DNA of 64,000 bases. Origin: Methylobacterium brachythecii (GTDB taxonomy: Bacteria > Pseudomonadota > Alphaproteobacteria > Rhizobiales > Beijerinckiaceae). The notes beneath the pieces were generated by a model. That model worked only from the letters and a program-made list of their open reading frames with translations, ran no database searches and was not told the DNA's origin. The stretch covers positions 310,001 through 374,000 of the forward strand of contig NZ_JACIDN010000002.1 of assembly GCF_014196345.1 (NCBI RefSeq). Direction: 5' to 3'. Of the stretch, positions 62,162-64,000 are shown piece by piece. The number at the start of each line of letters is the position of its first letter. Position 1 is the stretch's first letter. A program made the translations under genes and the position numbers.

Positions 62162-63034
62162 TTAGGCGTCTGCGGCGGGGGCCGAAGGCGCGCTCGCGGG
62201 CGGCGTGTCCTCGCGATACACGTAGATGCCGAAGTTCCAGCGATGCGATCCGCCGGGATCGCCGATGCAGGCCTCGTGCGCCTCGGCATTCGCCTGCCTC
62301 AAAGCATCCATCGCGATCTCGCGCGCCCTCGCCTCCAGCCTCTCGGCCAGTGCCTGGGAGAGGCCGTCGTAATGCACGGCCCGCTCCAGGAAGCGCGGCT
62401 CCTCGCCCACGATGTTCTCGACTGCGGCGGCAACGTGGTCGTGGAGGTTGCGACCGAAATAATAGAGCTGCGGCTCGCCGCCGCCGCGCGGCAGGTAGGC
62501 GGCCTCGCGCAGTACCACCCGGCCCTGCTCGTCGAGCGCGGCGAGCCCACGGTCGAGCCACTCGTCGAGGACGGCACGCGGCCGCACGTCCCGCGTCACG
62601 CCGGCCACCAATGACTCAAAGGACGGCGCTTCGTCCTCGCTCGCTCGGGGAAGCGGTAGGGGCCGTCCCTGCGCATCGGTGAATTCGGGCGCCGCGACCC
62701 AGCGCGCGATGATCCGGCTCGTGCGCGAGACCACGCCCGGCACCTGGCTCACCGGCGCACCGGCTCCGCGCAACCGCCTGACCTCCTTGCGGTGAATCCC
62801 GGTGAGAAGGCTGACGCGGCTATCCGTCTGCTCCTTGCCGGCCAAGGCGAAATCGTACTCGGCAACGTTCACGTAGAGTTCGCGCAGCAGGTTGGTCAGA
62901 GCCGGAAAGGTGATGCCGCGCGCCACGAACAGCCGGACCAGCGGCCGCAGCAGGCGGGCCACCGGCGCGTGCAGGGCTGCGGCCTGCGGCGAGGCGGCAT
63001 CTGAGATTTCGGGCATGTCGGGCGGCACGGACAT
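62162..63034 (-). CDS. DUF6502 family protein
   Basis: A 290-residue cytoplasmic protein. Its N-terminal part resembles a winged-helix or transcription-factor-like fold (LRPLVRLFVARGITFPALTN, SLLTGIHRKEVRRLRGAGAP). The rest is conserved: RIIARWVAAPEFTDAQGRPL and YFGRNLHDHVAAAVENIVGE. It contains no enzyme motif. The ATG at 63034 (MSVPPDMPEISDA) was preferred over a GTG at 63067. Adjacent DUF6502 and DUF5666 genes recur in alphaproteobacteria, so the pair probably acts together. It is divergent from the small protein at 63174. Confidence 0.8.
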   Translation of the reverse strand: MSVPPDMPEISDAASPQAAALHAPVARLLRPLVRLFVARGITFPALTNLLRELYVNVAEYDFALAGKEQTDSRVSLLTGIHRKEVRRLRGAGAPVSQVPGVVSRTSRIIARWVAAPEFTDAQGRPLPLPRASEDEAPSFESLVAGVTRDVRPRAVLDEWLDRGLAALDEQGRVVLREAAYLPRGGGEPQLYYFGRNLHDHVAAAVENIVGEEPRFLERAVHYDGLSQALAERLEARAREIAMDALRQANAEAHEACIGDPGGSHRWNFGIYVYREDTPPASAPSAPAADA

Positions 63035-63112
63035 GACCACAGATGTACTCGGAGGCGCGTGGGACACAATCCCACAATGTGCGCTTCAACACCTCACACC
63101 GCAGATTTCGAA

Positions 63113-63160
63113 TTGACGTGGGAATTTTGCACACGTAGCTTTTGCGTGTTCAAATTTCCC
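63113..63160 (+). promoter_or_regulatory. Promoter with overlapping 16-bp inverted repeat
   Basis: TTGACG (63113-63118), a 17-base spacer and TAGCTT (63136-63141) make a plausible promoter. GGGAATTTTGCACACG (63120-63135) is matched by CGTGTTCAAATTTCCC (63145-63160) in inverse, 14 of 16 positions, around a 9-base centre. The repeat covers the spacer, -10 and start region, a classical repressor arrangement. The first ATG of the small-protein operon lies 14 bases on. Confidence 0.6.
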
Positions 63161-63173
63161 ATGGACACGAAAC

Positions 63174-63479
63174 ATGACCGAGGTTCGAGCTGCCCACCTG
63201 TCAACTGACGAACCCCTCTCGGTGCGTCGGCCCCCGGCATCCCTCGCCGACGTTTCGCTCCACCCCTTTCGCCGCGGCCTGCTCTTCTTGGCCGCGCTGT
63301 CCTTGCCCGTCATTGGATGCGCACTCGCCGACCGGTTCCACGGCAACGCATCCGATCCGGCGCAAGTCGCCGCCGTCCTGCGCACCCCCCCTCGAAGTGG
63401 GACGGCGGCGAACCCTTCGAGCGCGATGACGCTCCGCTTCGCCCCTGCGAAGTTCGGCCAGAGCCTGAGCACGCGATGA
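63174..63479 (+). CDS. Small membrane protein (101 aa), hypothetical
   Basis: A 101-residue protein with one hydrophobic segment in the middle (RRGLLFLAALSLPVIGCALA), charged N-terminus and Pro/Ala/Thr-rich C-terminus. No family is recognised. The start is the ATG at 63174, right behind the palindromic promoter. It overlaps the next small gene by four bases (ATGA), which argues that both are translated. Confidence 0.55.
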   Translation: MTEVRAAHLSTDEPLSVRRPPASLADVSLHPFRRGLLFLAALSLPVIGCALADRFHGNASDPAQVAAVLRTPPRSGTAANPSSAMTLRFAPAKFGQSLSTR

Positions 63480-63655
63480 GCAGCCTCACTCTACTGGCTC
63501 GCCCCGGCCCCCTTTTCGGCCGGCCAGTGCTTGACCACCCCGAAGAGGCGATGCCTCGCGAGCGCGACCCGTGCGGTGGGGAGCACGTCATCGACTTTGC
63601 CCTGTGCCTCGTGATCGCCGCCGCCACGGTGGGCCTGATGCTCCTGGCACTCTGA
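63476..63655 (+). CDS. Small membrane protein (59 aa), overlapping partner
   Basis: A 59-residue protein with a C-terminal membrane helix (FALCLVIAAATVGLMLLAL). The N-terminal part MSSLTLLARPGPLFGRPVLD contains no known motif. The ATG at 63476 overlaps the preceding stop (ATGA), so it is probably coupled to it. Function unknown. Confidence 0.5.
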   Translation: MSSLTLLARPGPLFGRPVLDHPEEAMPRERDPCGGEHVIDFALCLVIAAATVGLMLLAL

Positions 63656-63729
63656 AAGTTTTCGGCGCCCCGGCGCCGATCGATCCGGCCCCCGACGCGA
63701 AAAGGGCCGACGTCACGAAAGAGAGCGAC

Positions 63730-64000
63730 ATGAACGGAAAACTGCTCGCCGCCGCCCTGTGCGTCGGCACCTTGGCTGCTGTCTCAGCCCAGGCTGCGGA
63801 CTTGCCCAGGCGGGCCGCCCCGCCCCCGCCGCTGCCGATCCCGCCCGTCTTCACCTGGACCGGCATCTATGTCGGCGTGAACGCCGGCTACGGTTTCACC
63901 TCCGGCTCGTCGAGCTTCACCGACCCGACCTACGGGACGGTCACGGGCGGCGGCAATCGAGGCGGCTTCGTCGGCGGCGGCCAGCTCGGCTACAACTATC
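63730..64000 (+). CDS. Outer-membrane beta-barrel protein (Omp25/Omp31-like), N-terminal part
   Basis: The first 90 codons are present, running off the window. Signal peptide MNGKLLAAALCVGTLAAVSA, mature start QAADLPRRAAPPPP, then FTWTGIYVGVNAGYGFTSGS and GGGNRGGFVGGGQLGYNY, which is the classic opening of the alphaproteobacterial OmpA-type/Omp25 porin-like barrels. The proline-rich spacer before the barrel is typical of Methylobacterium and Bradyrhizobium members. Start at the ATG at 63730. It serves envelope stability, not known transport. Confidence 0.88.
   Translation, partial: MNGKLLAAALCVGTLAAVSAQAADLPRRAAPPPPLPIPPVFTWTGIYVGVNAGYGFTSGSSSFTDPTYGTVTGGGNRGGFVGGGQLGYNY

Overview
The window is GC-rich alphaproteobacterial chromosome and most resembles Methylobacterium/Methylorubrum (Hyphomicrobiales). 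Three things point there. It has the rhizobial gene order nuoA-N, birA, RNase J, mce, DUF1467, proS, lolC. It carries methylsuccinyl-CoA dehydrogenase and methylmalonyl-CoA epimerase, both steps of the ethylmalonyl-CoA pathway used by serine-cycle methylotrophs. It also has polyhydroxybutyrate phasins and, at the right edge, an Omp25/31-type outer-membrane protein. The genus is inferred from gene content, not from an alignment. I see no insertion sequence, prophage, CRISPR array or rRNA.

Layout. 1-22.6 kb is one long minus-strand block: the complete 14-gene complex I operon (nuoA at 22.6 kb to nuoN at 7.4 kb), then birA, RNase J, mce, DUF1467, a FucP-like sugar transporter that interrupts the conserved order, proS and the start of lolC. 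A tRNA-Asp(GTC) stands divergent to nuoA at 23.0 kb. 23-34.7 kb holds housekeeping and accessory genes: a CAP lipoprotein, DedA, the ATP12 assembly chaperone, a HAD phosphatase, a PsiF-type secreted protein, an RluC-family pseudouridine synthase, an AceE/MdeB-like thiamine-diphosphate enzyme with a divergent Lrp regulator, a YegD-like Hsp70 and an M32 carboxypeptidase.

34.8-41.3 kb has a TetR-controlled DUF1348 unit with a clear palindromic operator, an aldo/keto reductase, RarA, a DegP-type protease and two phasins. One phasin is fused to a long Ala/Pro/Lys-rich tail. The other has a textbook promoter with a TGC-N3-GCA palindrome in its spacer. 41.5-44.2 kb is a divergent pair of related GT4 glycosyltransferases. 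44.4-53 kb holds a PAS-GGDEF-EAL protein, methylsuccinyl-CoA dehydrogenase, an EamA exporter, a YihY protein and an NdvA-like ABC exporter.

53-64 kb begins with an intact motA followed by only the last codons of motB, so the stator operon is broken. Then come a flavocytochrome c (FccAB) sulfide dehydrogenase pair, a second CAP lipoprotein, argF and argD, RidA, a glycerophosphodiester phosphodiesterase, a CsbD protein with 11-residue LEA-like repeats and a membrane anchor, a DUF5666/DUF6502 pair, two overlapping small membrane proteins and a truncated outer-membrane barrel.

No single locus is an obvious new defence or mobile system. The best leads are regulatory palindromes (nuo, TetR/DUF1348, phasin, 63.1 kb), the phasin/AKP-tail fusion, the LEA-like membrane protein, the orphan MdeB/Lrp pair, the motB remnant and an unexplained terminator near 51.0 kb.
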